33,597 bases of DNA from Burkholderiales bacterium. Its GTDB lineage: Bacteria > Pseudomonadota > Gammaproteobacteria > Burkholderiales > Burkholderiaceae_C. Under the pieces are notes generated by a model, which did no database searches, was not told the origin of the DNA, and saw only the letters and a list, made by a program, of their open reading frames with translations. The first letter of the stretch is position 1, and every line of letters begins with the position of its first letter. Positions 1 to 9,273 of the stretch are shown in pieces. The position numbers and the translations under genes are program-made. The DNA is taken from NCBI GenBank assembly GCA_003241965.1, contig QBMB01000017.1, positions 26,224 to 59,820 of the forward strand, read 5' to 3'.

Positions 1-699
1 GCCCTGGGCCGCTCCACCGCCATCGCCGCCGTGGTCGCGCTGTTCATCGTGGCCTCGCCCCACGCGCTGGAGCGCCTGCTCGCACTCGGCACCCAGACCG
101 CTCCGGTGGCCCTCAGCGCACCAGCCGTGCAGACGCCGTGGCAACCCGCCACCACCCCGCCGAGCGACTGGGTGCCCGCCTTCCAGTACCCGTCCGCCAC
201 CAGCCACATCGGCTACAGCGGTCCGCAGGGCGAGGCCGTGGGCCTGCACCTGAGCTACTACCGACAGCAGAACTACGAGCGCAAGCTGGTGAGTTCGCAA
301 AACATGCTGGCTGTGCACGACGACAAGCAGTGGGCGCAAGTGTCTGGCGGCAGCGCCGCCACCCAGCTGGCCGGCCAGCCGCTCACCGTGGCCGCCGCCA
401 CGCTGCGCAACCAGGCCGGTGGCCTGGCCTCCAACAGCCAGCGCCTGCAGGTCTGGCGGTTTTATTGGGTCAACAACCGCTTCACGGCCAGCGATGCCTT
501 GGCCAAAATACAGGGTGCCTTGAGCCGGATCACCGGGCAGGGCGACGACGGAGCCATTGTGGTCATCTACACCCCGCTCGATCCCCAGCTCACCGAAGCC
601 GACGCGCGCACCGCCGCCACGGCCGTGCTGCAGTCGTTCCTGCAAAGCCAGGGCGCATCGCTGCAAGCGTCGCTGCAATCCACCCGGGGAGCGCGCTGA
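1..699 (+). CDS. xrtA: Exosortase A C-terminal EpsI-like domain (5' end outside window)
   Basis: The frame is open from base 1 to the TGA at 697-699, so this is the 3' part (232 codons) of a longer gene; the internal ATG/GTG codons are not taken as starts. The visible part begins with the end of a hydrophobic segment (about residues 8-20), followed by a soluble domain with the EpsI-family look: a conserved HLSYYRQQ stretch (about 80-87), a WRFYWVN segment and a late IVVIYTPL strand. In exosortase A systems EpsI is often fused to the C-terminus of the membrane transpeptidase XrtA, which cleaves PEP-CTERM signals of exported proteins. The fusion is inferred, because the membrane part lies upstream of the window. 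The stop is immediately followed by the ATG of the amidotransferase (TGAATG), so translation is probably coupled. The PEP-CTERM genes at 29.7-31.5 kb are plausible substrates. Confidence 0.8.
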   Translation, partial: ALGRSTAIAAVVALFIVASPHALERLLALGTQTAPVALSAPAVQTPWQPATTPPSDWVPAFQYPSATSHIGYSGPQGEAVGLHLSYYRQQNYERKLVSSQNMLAVHDDKQWAQVSGGSAATQLAGQPLTVAAATLRNQAGGLASNSQRLQVWRFYWVNNRFTASDALAKIQGALSRITGQGDDGAIVVIYTPLDPQLTEADARTAATAVLQSFLQSQGASLQASLQSTRGAR

Positions 700-2646
700 A
701 TGTGCGGCATTTCCGGCTTGTTCGACACGCACGGCCAGCGCGACTTTGACCGCGCCTTGGCCGCGCGCATCAACAACATCCAGGCCCACCGAGGCCCCGA
801 CGAAGACGACCTGTATTTCGAGCCCGGCCTGGCCCTGGGCCACCGGCGCTTGTCGGTGATCGACCTGGCCACCGGCCAGCAACCGATGTTCAACGAAGAC
901 GGCAGCGTGGGCATCGTCTTCAACGGCGAGATCTACAACTTCCAGGAGCTCGTGCCCGAGCTGCAGGCGCTGGGCCACACCTTCAAGACGCGCAGCGACA
1001 CCGAGGTGATCGTGCACGCCTGGGAAGCCTGGGGCCCCGAGTGTGTGCAGCGCCTGCGCGGCATGTTTGCCTTTGCCCTGTGGGACCGCAACCAGCAAAC
1101 CCTGTTTCTCGCGCGCGACCGCTTGGGTGTGAAACCCATGCACTACGCCTGGCTGCCTGATGGTTCGTTCGTCTTCGGCTCCGAGCTCAAGGTCGTCACC
1201 GCGCACCCCGGCTTTGTGCGCGACATCGACCCGCTCGCGGTGGAAGACTACTTCTCGTTCGGCTACGTGCCCGACCCGCGCTGCATCTACCGCAACGCCC
1301 ACAAACTGCCCGCCGCGCACACGCTCACTCTGCGCCGGGGCGATGCCACCCGGACCCAGCCCGTGCCGTACTGGGACGTGCACTTCACCAACGACAACCC
1401 CATCAGCCTCGCCGATGCCGAGGTTGAATTGCGCGAGCGCGTGCGCGAGTCCGTCAAGCTGCGGCTGATTGCCGACGTGCCGCTGGGCGCGTTCCTCTCG
1501 GGCGGGGTGGATTCGAGCGCCGTGGTCGCCACCATGGCCGGCCTCTCCACCACCCCGGTGCACACCTGCGCCATCGGGTTTGACGACCCGCGCTTCAACG
1601 AGTCGGCTTTTGCCCAGCAGGTGGCCGACCGTTACCAGACCGACCACCGCCTGGAAGTGGTGAAGAGCGAAGACTTCGACCTCATCGACACCCTGGCCTG
1701 GCTCTACGACGAACCCTACGCAGACAGCTCCGCCATCCCCACCTACCGCGTGTGCCAGATGGCGCGCAAACACGTGACCGTGGCGCTCTCGGGCGACGGC
1801 GGCGACGAAAGCCTGGGCGGTTACCGGCGTTACCGCATGCACCTGGGCGAAGAGAGCGTGCGCAGCCGTTTGCCCCACGGCCTGCGCCGCCCCCTGTTTG
1901 GCGCGCTCGGCCAGATCTACCCCAAGGCCGACTGGGCGCCGCGCATGTTCCGCGCCAAGACCACGTTTCAAGGCATGGCCATGGACACGGTGCAGGCCTA
2001 CCACCACAGCATGTCGCACCTGCGGGCCGACCAGCGTCAGCGCCTGTTTTCGCCGGCGTTCCAGAAGAGCCTGGGCGGCTACAACGCGCTGAACGTGTTC
2101 CGCGAACACGCCCAGCGCGCCAACACCGACGACCCGCTCGCGCTCATTCAGTACCTTGACTACAAGACCTGGCTGGTCGGCGACATCAACACCAAGGTCG
2201 ACCGCGCCAGCATGGCGCACTCGCTCGAAGTGCGCGAACCGCTCATGGACCACCAGCTGGTCGAATGGCTCGCCACGCTGCCCAGCAGCCTCAAGATCAA
2301 TGGCGGTGAAGGCAAGTACGTTTTCAAGAAGGCGTTCGAGCCGCTGCTGCCGCACGACATCCTGTACCGGCCCAAGATGGGCTTCTCGGTGCCGCTGGCC
2401 AGCTGGCTGCGCGGGCCGCTCACCGAGCGCATGCGCGAGTCGGTGCTGAGCCAGCGCATGCTGGACTCCGGCTACTTCAACGCCGACACGTTGCGCACCC
2501 TGATCGACCAGCACCTGAGCCGCCAACACGACCACTCCACTGCGCTGTGGATGTTGATCATGTTTGATGCGTTTTTGCGCCAAGCGCAGGCGTCGGTGCA
2601 GACCTCCGGCGCCGTGGCCAGCCCGAGCCTGGCCGTGCACGCATGA
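700..2646 (+). CDS. XrtA/PEP-CTERM-associated amidotransferase (asparagine synthase-like)
   Basis: This 648-aa protein has the class II glutamine amidotransferase layout. Met-Cys-Gly at the N-terminus gives Cys2 as the Ntn nucleophile, and the glutaminase domain (about 1-200) contains RGPDED and FNGEIYNF. The synthetase domain (about 240-630) has the PP-loop SGGVDSS at residues 267-273. The family hydrolyses glutamine and transfers ammonia to an adenylated carboxylate. In exosortase A loci such proteins (the eps_aminotran_1 type) are thought to amidate a sugar acid or other glycan carboxylate rather than aspartate. With a UDP-glucose dehydrogenase at 27.3 kb making UDP-glucuronate, a uronic-acid amide in the polymer is a reasonable inference. 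The start directly follows the upstream stop, and the end overlaps the next gene by 4 bases (ATGA). Confidence 0.93.
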   Translation: MCGISGLFDTHGQRDFDRALAARINNIQAHRGPDEDDLYFEPGLALGHRRLSVIDLATGQQPMFNEDGSVGIVFNGEIYNFQELVPELQALGHTFKTRSDTEVIVHAWEAWGPECVQRLRGMFAFALWDRNQQTLFLARDRLGVKPMHYAWLPDGSFVFGSELKVVTAHPGFVRDIDPLAVEDYFSFGYVPDPRCIYRNAHKLPAAHTLTLRRGDATRTQPVPYWDVHFTNDNPISLADAEVELRERVRESVKLRLIADVPLGAFLSGGVDSSAVVATMAGLSTTPVHTCAIGFDDPRFNESAFAQQVADRYQTDHRLEVVKSEDFDLIDTLAWLYDEPYADSSAIPTYRVCQMARKHVTVALSGDGGDESLGGYRRYRMHLGEESVRSRLPHGLRRPLFGALGQIYPKADWAPRMFRAKTTFQGMAMDTVQAYHHSMSHLRADQRQRLFSPAFQKSLGGYNALNVFREHAQRANTDDPLALIQYLDYKTWLVGDINTKVDRASMAHSLEVREPLMDHQLVEWLATLPSSLKINGGEGKYVFKKAFEPLLPHDILYRPKMGFSVPLASWLRGPLTERMRESVLSQRMLDSGYFNADTLRTLIDQHLSRQHDHSTALWMLIMFDAFLRQAQASVQTSGAVASPSLAVHA

Positions 2647-3824
2647 CCTCCCCGATGACCAGCACCCAGCGCCGCCGGCGCATCGTTCACGTGGTGTACA
2701 GCTTCTCCGTGGGTGGGCTGGAAAACGTCATCGTGCAGCTCATCAACCGCCTGCCGGCCGACCAGTTTGAACACGTGGTGCTCTCGCTCACCACCATCAG
2801 CGATTTCAAGAAGCGCATCACCCAGCCCGGCGTGCGTTTCATCGAGCTGCACAAACAGCCCGGCCACGCCGTGCCCATGTACCCGCGCATTTACAAGCTG
2901 CTGCGCGAACTCAAGCCCGACGTGGTGCACACCTGCAATCTGGCCGCGCTGGAGATCACGCCGCTGGCGTGGCTGGCGCGCGTGCCGCTGCGTGTGCACG
3001 CCGAGCATGGGTGGGACGCGCACGACCCCAACGGGCAGAGCAAGAAGTACCAGCGCCTGCGCAAGCTCTACAAGCCCTTCGTGAGCCAATACGTGGCCGT
3101 GTCGAAAGACCTCGACGACTACCTGGCCCAGTTCATCGGCGTGCCCGCCCGCCGCCGCAGCCTGATCGCCAACGGCGTTGACACCGACACCTTCGCTCCG
3201 CGAGTCGGCCATGCCGCGCCGGTGCCCGGTTGCCCGTTCGTGCCCGGCCAACACTGGCTCGTGGGCACCGTGGGCCGCCTGCAAACCGTGAAGAACCAGC
3301 CCCTTCTGGCCCGGGCGTTTGTGCGCCTGCTGCGTGAACACCCCGAGATGACGGAGCGGGCGCGGCTGGTCATCGTGGGTGAAGGCCCGCTGCGTGGCGA
3401 GATTGAAAGCACGTTGGCCGCCGCAGGTCTGCAGGCCCATGCCTGGCTGCCTGGTGCCCGGGATGACATTGCCCACATCCTGCGCATGCTCGATGTGTTC
3501 GTGTTGCCCTCGCAGGCCGAAGGCACCTCGTGCACCCTGCAGGAAGCCATGGCCAGCGGGCTGCCCGTGGTGGCCACCGCAGTGGGCGGTACGCCCGATC
3601 TGGTGGAAGAGGGCGCCACCGGTCACCTGGTGCCGTCTGACGACGAAGCGGCGCTGGCCACGGCGATTCACCGCGTGTTTTTTGACGAAGCCGGCGCCGG
3701 GCGTTTTGCGCTCACCGCGCGGTCCCGGGCCGTCAACCAGTTCGGGCTCGACGCCATGGTGCGCGCCTACGAATCCCTGTTCACCGGCCCCCAGCGCGCA
3801 GCGCAGTGGCAAGCCGCCCACTGA
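2643..3824 (+). CDS. GT4 glycosyltransferase, exosortase A-associated (stp2-like)
   Basis: A 393-aa GT-B retaining glycosyltransferase. The N-terminal Rossmann half opens with a beta strand (IVHVVYSF) and a Gly-rich turn (SVGGLEN). The C-terminal GT4 half shows VGTVGRLQTVKNQPLL and the nucleotide-sugar binding E-x7-E region EGTSCTLQEAMASGLPVV near residue 293. It should transfer a sugar from a nucleotide donor to a lipid-linked glycan at the cytoplasmic membrane face; donor and acceptor cannot be read from sequence. It resembles the sugar transferases named for PEP-CTERM/EpsH1 loci. The ATGA overlap with the amidotransferase fixes the start. MTSPMTS before the first strand is a short basic leader; the in-frame ATG at codon 5 is an alternative start. 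Confidence 0.9.
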   Translation: MTSPMTSTQRRRRIVHVVYSFSVGGLENVIVQLINRLPADQFEHVVLSLTTISDFKKRITQPGVRFIELHKQPGHAVPMYPRIYKLLRELKPDVVHTCNLAALEITPLAWLARVPLRVHAEHGWDAHDPNGQSKKYQRLRKLYKPFVSQYVAVSKDLDDYLAQFIGVPARRRSLIANGVDTDTFAPRVGHAAPVPGCPFVPGQHWLVGTVGRLQTVKNQPLLARAFVRLLREHPEMTERARLVIVGEGPLRGEIESTLAAAGLQAHAWLPGARDDIAHILRMLDVFVLPSQAEGTSCTLQEAMASGLPVVATAVGGTPDLVEEGATGHLVPSDDEAALATAIHRVFFDEAGAGRFALTARSRAVNQFGLDAMVRAYESLFTGPQRAAQWQAAH

Positions 3825-3837
3825 CCCGATTGCCTGC

Positions 3838-5001
3838 ATGCGCATCCTGTACCACCACCGCACCGCCTCGAAAGACGGCCAGGCCGTGCACATTGAAGAA
3901 ATGATCGACGCCCTGCGCAGCGAAGGGCACGAAGTGCGTGTGGTCGCGCCCGGGCAAGATGCAGCCGAGGGCGGGGCAGGGCAGATGGGCAGCGACATGG
4001 GCTGGGTGCACGGCCTCAAGGCGCGCCTGCCCAAGGCGGTGTACGAGCTCATGGAGCTGGCCTACAGCCTGGTGGCCTACCGCAAGCTCATGGCGGCGGC
4101 GAAAGACTTCAAGCCCGACGTGATCTACGAGCGCTACAACCTGTTTCTGCTCGCAGGCCTCGTGGCCAAAAAGCGCCTGGGCCTGCCGCTGCTGCTGGAG
4201 GTGAATGCACCCCTGGTGCTGGAGCGTTCACAACACAGCGGCGGCCTGGCCCTCGCCGGCCTGGCCCGCTGGGCCGAACGCACCGCCTGGCGCGGCGCCG
4301 ACCGGGTGCTGCCGGTGACCGAAGTGCTGGCCGGCCATGTGCGCGCTTGCGGTGTGCCGGCCGAGCGCATTCAGGTGGTGCCCAACGGCATCAACCGCGC
4401 CCACTTTGCCCAGGCCCCCGGCCCGGACGAGGCCAAGGCCCGCCTGGGCCTGCAGGGCCGGCTCGTGCTGGGCTTCACCGGCTTCGTGCGCGACTGGCAC
4501 GGCGTGGACCGCATCGTGGCCTGGATGGCCAGCCCCCAAGCCCCGGCCCACACCCAGCTGCTGGTGGTGGGCGACGGGCCCGTGCGCGAATCGCTGGAGG
4601 CCCAGGCGAAACAACTCGGTCTGGCCGACCGCGTGGCTTTCACCGGCGTCATCCACCGCGACCAGGTGCCCGCCCACGTGGCCGCGTTCGACGTGGCCCT
4701 GCAGCCCGCCGTGACGCCGTATGCCTCACCCCTCAAGCTCATGGAATACCTGGTGCTCGGCAAAGCCATCGTGGCACCCAGTACGCCCAACCTGCTGGAA
4801 GTGCTCACGCACGAGACCAACGCCCTCATGTTTGACGAGGCCAGCCCCGGCAGCATGGAAAACGCCTTGACCCGCCTGTGCAGCGACGCCGCCTTGCGAG
4901 AACGCCTTTCGCATGGCGCGCGTGACACCATCGACCGGCTCAACCTCACCTGGCTGGGCAACGCGCAGCGCGTGGCCGCCATGGCCAAGGCGGCGGCATG
5001 A
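3838..5001 (+). CDS. GT4 glycosyltransferase, exosortase A-associated
   Basis: A 387-aa GT4-type glycosyltransferase. The open frame extends upstream to 3379, but that part overlaps the previous gene in another frame and does not look like protein. The start is therefore placed at the ATG at 3838, 13 bases after the preceding stop, where a proper GT-B N-terminus begins (MRILYHHRTASKDGQAVH). The C-terminal half has GFTGFVRDWHGVDR and LVVGDGPVRESLE, and the donor-site segment YASPLKLMEYLVLGKAIVAP (about residue 296 on). It replaces the usual E-x7-E first glutamate with SPLK-x-ME, a common GT4 variant. It probably adds one residue of the repeat unit. The last bases overlap the next start (ATGA at 4998). 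Confidence 0.88.
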   Translation: MRILYHHRTASKDGQAVHIEEMIDALRSEGHEVRVVAPGQDAAEGGAGQMGSDMGWVHGLKARLPKAVYELMELAYSLVAYRKLMAAAKDFKPDVIYERYNLFLLAGLVAKKRLGLPLLLEVNAPLVLERSQHSGGLALAGLARWAERTAWRGADRVLPVTEVLAGHVRACGVPAERIQVVPNGINRAHFAQAPGPDEAKARLGLQGRLVLGFTGFVRDWHGVDRIVAWMASPQAPAHTQLLVVGDGPVRESLEAQAKQLGLADRVAFTGVIHRDQVPAHVAAFDVALQPAVTPYASPLKLMEYLVLGKAIVAPSTPNLLEVLTHETNALMFDEASPGSMENALTRLCSDAALRERLSHGARDTIDRLNLTWLGNAQRVAAMAKAAA

Positions 5002-6185
5002 AGGTCTTGCTGTTTTCTTCGCTCTACCCCAGCGCGGTGCGGCCCATCCACGGCATCTTTGTGGAAACGCGCCTGCGCGAGCTCATCAAGACCGGGCAGG
5101 TGGAAGCCAAGGTGGTGGCGCCGGTGCCGTGGTTCCCATCGACCAGCGAGCGCTTCGGCGAGTACGCCCAGTTCGCCGCCACACCCCGGCAAGAGCAGCG
5201 CAACGGCCTGGAGGTGCACCACCCGCGCTACCTGCTGCTGCCCAAGGTGGGCATGAACCTCGCGCCCTACACCATGGCCCTCGGAGCGCTGGCCACCGTG
5301 AAGCGGCTGCAGCGCGAAGGCTTTGACTTCGACCTCATCGACGCCCACTACTACTACCCCGACGGTGTGGCCGCCGGCCTGCTGGCCAAGTGGCTGGGCA
5401 AACCCTTCTTCGTGACCGCCCGCGGCACCGACCTGAACCTGATCCCCGAGTACCCGTTTCCCCGCAAGCTGATCCTGCAGACCGCCGAACAAGCCAGCGG
5501 CTCCATCGGCGTCTGCAAGGCTCTCATGGACACGCTGGCACAACTCGGCGCCGATCCAGCCAAGCTGCACACCCTGCGCAACGGTGTGGACCTGGAGCGC
5601 TTCGTGCCCGAGCCGCGCGATGTGGCCCGAGCCCGCCTGGGCCTGAGCACCCAGGGCTCTTACCTGCTCTCGGTGGGCCACCTCATTGAACGCAAGGGCC
5701 ACCACATCGCCATTGAAGCGCTGCCCAGCCTGCCCGGCGTGACGCTGCTCATCGCCGGCTCCGGCCCGGAAGAGGGCAACCTCAAGGCACTGGCCGCGAG
5801 CCTGGGCGTGACCGAGCGCGTGCACTGGGCCGGCGTGGTGCCACAGACCGAGCTGAAGTGGTGGTACAGCGCGGCCGATGCGCTCACACTGTGCAGCAGC
5901 CGGGAAGGCTGGGCCAATGTGCTGCTGGAAGCCATGGCCTGCGGCACACCGGTGATTGCCACCAACATCTGGGGGACGCCGGAGGTGGTGAGCACACCGA
6001 GCGCCGGGGTGTTGATGGAGAAGCGAGATGCGTCGTCGCTCGCCGCAGCCTGGAATGCGCTTCACCAAGCCGCTCCTGCCCGCGAACTCACCCGAGCCCA
6101 CGCGGTCACTTTCTCTTGGGATGACACCACGGTGGGTCAGCTCAACCTGTTTCAGAACGGAGCCTTTGGGCATGGACAATTTTGA
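4998..6185 (+). CDS. GT4 glycosyltransferase
   Basis: A 395-aa GT-B protein, third in a row of GT4 enzymes. The N-terminus MKVLLFSSLYPSAVRPIHG is typical of capsule and EPS glycosyltransferases that act on a glycan with a flexible loop after the first strand. The C-terminal domain has LLSVGHLIERKGHH, LLIAGSGPEEGNL and the donor-binding SREGWANVLLEAMACGTPVI near residue 301, where both glutamates of E-x7-E are present. It should extend the lipid-linked repeat unit on the cytoplasmic side. It starts in an ATGA overlap with the previous gene. Its last 14 bases overlap the next gene, which is unusually deep for this operon but still consistent with coupled translation. Donor specificity is unknown. 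Confidence 0.9.
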   Translation: MKVLLFSSLYPSAVRPIHGIFVETRLRELIKTGQVEAKVVAPVPWFPSTSERFGEYAQFAATPRQEQRNGLEVHHPRYLLLPKVGMNLAPYTMALGALATVKRLQREGFDFDLIDAHYYYPDGVAAGLLAKWLGKPFFVTARGTDLNLIPEYPFPRKLILQTAEQASGSIGVCKALMDTLAQLGADPAKLHTLRNGVDLERFVPEPRDVARARLGLSTQGSYLLSVGHLIERKGHHIAIEALPSLPGVTLLIAGSGPEEGNLKALAASLGVTERVHWAGVVPQTELKWWYSAADALTLCSSREGWANVLLEAMACGTPVIATNIWGTPEVVSTPSAGVLMEKRDASSLAAAWNALHQAAPARELTRAHAVTFSWDDTTVGQLNLFQNGAFGHGQF

Positions 6186-7608
6186 ACTGACCACGCCTTT
6201 GGTAGTGGATCTGGACGGCACGTTGACGTCCACCGACACCCTGGTCGAGAGCGTTTTGATCCTCTTGAAACGCCAGCCCTGGCGCCTGCTGCAGATGGGG
6301 TTCTGGCTGCTGGCGGGGCGCGCCCTTTTCAAAGAGAGGGTATCTGCGCTCGTGGATCTCGACGTGTCTGGCCTGCCGTGGCGCAGCGACTTCGTGGACT
6401 GGCTGGTGGCCCAACGGGCTGGCGGCCGACGCATCGTGCTGGCCACGGCCGCCCACAGAAAGATTGCCGATGCGGTGTCCCGGCATTGGTCGATGTTCGA
6501 CGATGTGCTGGCTTCATCGGCCACCAACAACCTCAAAGGGCCCCAAAAACTCAAGGCTATACAGGCACTCTTGGGCAACCGCTTTGCCTATGCGGGCGAC
6601 AGCACGGCGGATCTTCCCATCTGGCGGGCCGCTGAATCCGCCGTGCTGGTCGGCGCATCACCCCGGCTCAGTGCGAAGGTTCAAACGATCACCCGCGTGG
6701 AAGCCGTCTTTCCATCCAGTTCAACGGGCCTCCGCACCTGGCTGAAGGCCTTGCGGGTGCACCAGTGGGTGAAAAACCTGCTGCTGTTCGTTCCGCTCTT
6801 CACCGCGTTCGAGGGTGTTCAATGGCACGACTGGTTGCTGGTGGTGATTGCGTTCGGGGCGTTTTCGCTCGCCGCCTCCGCCACATACGTTCTGAACGAC
6901 TTGTGGGATCTCGACAGTGATCGCAGCCACCCGCGCAAACGACTTCGCCCCTTCGCCAGTGGGGCCCTCAGCCTGAGCAGTGGAATCGCAGCAGCCTTGC
7001 TTTGTCTGTCGGTTGCATTCGCCTTGTCCGCGTTGGTGTCTGCGGGGTTTTCTGCCATGTTGGTCGGGTATGTGGTGCTCACCACGCTCTACAGCCTTGT
7101 CTTCAAGACCTATGTGTTGATGGACGTGCTCATGCTCGCCATGCTCTACACCTACCGGGTGATCGCCGGGTCTATCGCGGTGGCGATCGAAGTCACGCCG
7201 TGGTTGTTTGCGTTCTGTGTGTTCACGTTCTTCAGCCTTGCCTTGGTCAAGCGGTGTGCCGAGCTGGTGCTTCTTGAGAGCGCAGGCCGCACGGCAAGCC
7301 ATGGCCGGGACTACCGAACCGAGGATCTGGTGGTTCTCTGGCCCCTCGGCATTGCTGCCAGCTTGTGTGCCGTGGTGGTTTTTGGGCTCTATGTGGCCAC
7401 GCCGGCCACCGAAGCGCGCTATGCCAACGTGCAATGGCTGTGGCTCATGGCACCTGCGCTGCTGTACTGGTTTTCAAGGCTGTGGATCAAGACGGTGAGG
7501 GGAGAGATGCACGACGACCCCATCGTCTTTGCGGTGCGTGATCGCGGCAGCCGCTTTGTGGTGATGGGTATGGTCTTGCTGGTTGCCATGGCCCATTGGA
7601 GAGCATGA
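6172..7608 (+). CDS. HAD phosphatase-UbiA prenyltransferase fusion
   Basis: A 478-aa two-domain protein. Residues 1-190 form a HAD-type phosphatase-like domain (nucleophile motif DLDGT, D13 and D15; late motif YAGDSTADLPIW). Residues about 200-478 form a polytopic UbiA domain with the metal/diphosphate motif NDLWDLDSD at 242-250, then RLRPFASG, KRCAELVLL and GRDY. The DDPIVF segment near the C-terminus recalls decaprenyl-phosphate phosphoribosyltransferases, so a plausible job is making a polyprenyl-phosphate pentose, with the HAD part removing the 5-phosphate. That is inference from motif resemblance. The start at 6172 is chosen because the domain begins there; the frame is open upstream but overlaps the glycosyltransferase. 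The alternative is a generic prenyltransferase of unknown substrate. The next gene overlaps the stop by ATGA. Confidence 0.85.
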   Translation: MDNFELTTPLVVDLDGTLTSTDTLVESVLILLKRQPWRLLQMGFWLLAGRALFKERVSALVDLDVSGLPWRSDFVDWLVAQRAGGRRIVLATAAHRKIADAVSRHWSMFDDVLASSATNNLKGPQKLKAIQALLGNRFAYAGDSTADLPIWRAAESAVLVGASPRLSAKVQTITRVEAVFPSSSTGLRTWLKALRVHQWVKNLLLFVPLFTAFEGVQWHDWLLVVIAFGAFSLAASATYVLNDLWDLDSDRSHPRKRLRPFASGALSLSSGIAAALLCLSVAFALSALVSAGFSAMLVGYVVLTTLYSLVFKTYVLMDVLMLAMLYTYRVIAGSIAVAIEVTPWLFAFCVFTFFSLALVKRCAELVLLESAGRTASHGRDYRTEDLVVLWPLGIAASLCAVVVFGLYVATPATEARYANVQWLWLMAPALLYWFSRLWIKTVRGEMHDDPIVFAVRDRGSRFVVMGMVLLVAMAHWRA

Positions 7609-9260
7609 ACATGAATATGGAAGCGCCCGCGGTTGGAAAGGCCTCACGCCCGGAGGAGTCGACCGCCATGCTGTGGGGGGCCGCCCTTGCCATCATGGTT
7701 GTGGTTGCGCTGCTGTTTCTGCAAGCACCGCACGGCGGTGCTTTCTACTGGAGTGACGCACCGCGCCACGCGCTCAACGGCGTGTTCGTGAAAGACCTGT
7801 TGCTTGACCTGCCGCTGGACGACCCCGCGGGCTACGCCTACCGCTACTACGCGCAATACCCGGCGCTCACCATCCTTTTCTATCCGCCGCTTTTCTACGC
7901 CATCAGCGCACCTTTCTATGCGCTGCTGGGCGTGTCGCACGAAGTTGCCTTGTTCGTGGTGTTTCTCCACTATGTTGCATTCGGGTTGGGCTGCTTCGCG
8001 CTGGCCCGCTTCTGGGTGAGTTCCATCCCATCGTTGGCGTTTGCCTTGTTGATGGTGCTGCTGCCCGAGATAGCCTTTTGGGGCCGCCAGGTCATGCTGG
8101 AAGTACCTGCGTTTGCCTTCCTGGTCTGGAGCGCAGTGGCCTTCATTCGGTATGTGAGGGAATCCCGTGTGGGTTGGCTGTACTTGTGTGCCGGCCTGTT
8201 GGTCTGCGCGCTGTACACCAAGATCAGCGTTGCCTATGTCGGCCTGGTCTATCTCATCGTTCTGCTTCAACGCGAAGGCCTCGGCTTGTTCAGAAACAAG
8301 CACCTCTACGCCGTGGGCCTGTTGTCCGCTGTCGCATTGCTTCCGCTGTTGGTGCTGACCGTCAAGTTCGGCCAGGCCAACGTGCAATCGGTCACCGGTG
8401 TTGCCGATGCTGTGGCCTCGCGACGCTCGCTGGAGGCATGGCTTTGGTACGCCATACAGATTCCTTCGCAGGTTGGCTGGGGGGTAACGGTGCTTGCCTG
8501 CCTTGGCCTTGCCTACGCGTGCCTGCAGATCTGGCGGAAGTCCGAATCGGTCAAGGCTTTGCCGTTCTGGGCGCTCTGGTTCGTGATCGGCTACTTGTTC
8601 TTCTCGTCGATTGACTTGAAAGAAGCCCGCCACAGCGTGTTTCTGCTGGCTGCGGTGGTGTTTGTGGCGGTCTGGTTTCTGGACACCTTGCTCCCCCAAA
8701 AACTGGCAGCTCTGGCGCTGTGCGTTGCAGTGACCGCCACAGCGGCCACCACCGTTTTTGAAAGGCCTGTTTACTACGTGAAGGGCTACGCCGAGGCGGT
8801 GGACCTGATCGCAAAACAAGCCCCGCCCGACAGCGTGGTGCTTTTTTCCGGCTACCGAGACGGCTCCTTCATCTTCAACATGCGAGCCCGCGAAGACCGC
8901 CGCGACTTGAGCGTGCTGCGTGCTGACAAGATCTTGCTGAGCGTGGCGGTCCGCCGGGAACTCGGCGTTGAAGAGAAAGACCTTTCAGAGGCTGAAATTG
9001 CCCAGACGCTGAACGCCAACGGCGTTCACTACGTGGTGATGCAACCGGGCTTCTGGACCGACCTGGAGGCCATGCGCCGTTTTGAACGCGTCATGGCTAC
9101 GCCCCAGTTCGAAGAGGTGGCGCGCATTGCCACCCCCGCCAACCACAAGGCGCATGAAACCGAGCTGGTGGTCTATCGAAATCTGGGCAAGGTCGGACCC
9201 AAGCCGGCGAAACTCAACATCGAGCTGAAGATCATCAACCGCACCATTTCAACTGAATAG
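7605..9260 (+). CDS. GT-C (GT39/ArnT-like) membrane glycosyltransferase
   Basis: A polytopic protein of 551 aa from this start, with about ten or more hydrophobic helices to residue ~400 and a soluble C-terminal domain. The first extracytoplasmic loop carries YWSDAPRHALNG, with the acidic residue (D51) at the position expected of GT-C catalytic residues. Such enzymes transfer a sugar from a polyprenyl-phosphate donor to a glycan or lipid on the periplasmic side. That fits the upstream UbiA fusion, which could make such a donor (inference). The start is uncertain. A TTG at 7596, ATG at 7605 (ATGA overlap), ATG at 7611 and ATG at 7617 are all in frame. GGAG at 7598-7601 is 3 bases before 7605 and 9 before 7611. 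Confidence 0.85.
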   Translation: MNMNMEAPAVGKASRPEESTAMLWGAALAIMVVVALLFLQAPHGGAFYWSDAPRHALNGVFVKDLLLDLPLDDPAGYAYRYYAQYPALTILFYPPLFYAISAPFYALLGVSHEVALFVVFLHYVAFGLGCFALARFWVSSIPSLAFALLMVLLPEIAFWGRQVMLEVPAFAFLVWSAVAFIRYVRESRVGWLYLCAGLLVCALYTKISVAYVGLVYLIVLLQREGLGLFRNKHLYAVGLLSAVALLPLLVLTVKFGQANVQSVTGVADAVASRRSLEAWLWYAIQIPSQVGWGVTVLACLGLAYACLQIWRKSESVKALPFWALWFVIGYLFFSSIDLKEARHSVFLLAAVVFVAVWFLDTLLPQKLAALALCVAVTATAATTVFERPVYYVKGYAEAVDLIAKQAPPDSVVLFSGYRDGSFIFNMRAREDRRDLSVLRADKILLSVAVRRELGVEEKDLSEAEIAQTLNANGVHYVVMQPGFWTDLEAMRRFERVMATPQFEEVARIATPANHKAHETELVVYRNLGKVGPKPAKLNIELKIINRTISTE

Positions 9261-9273
9261 AAAGGATTGAGCC

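Noticed and set aside
2472..4052. Long minus-strand frame opposite the glycosyltransferase genes
   Set aside because: High-GC antisense frame without protein-like character; the + strand genes are clear.
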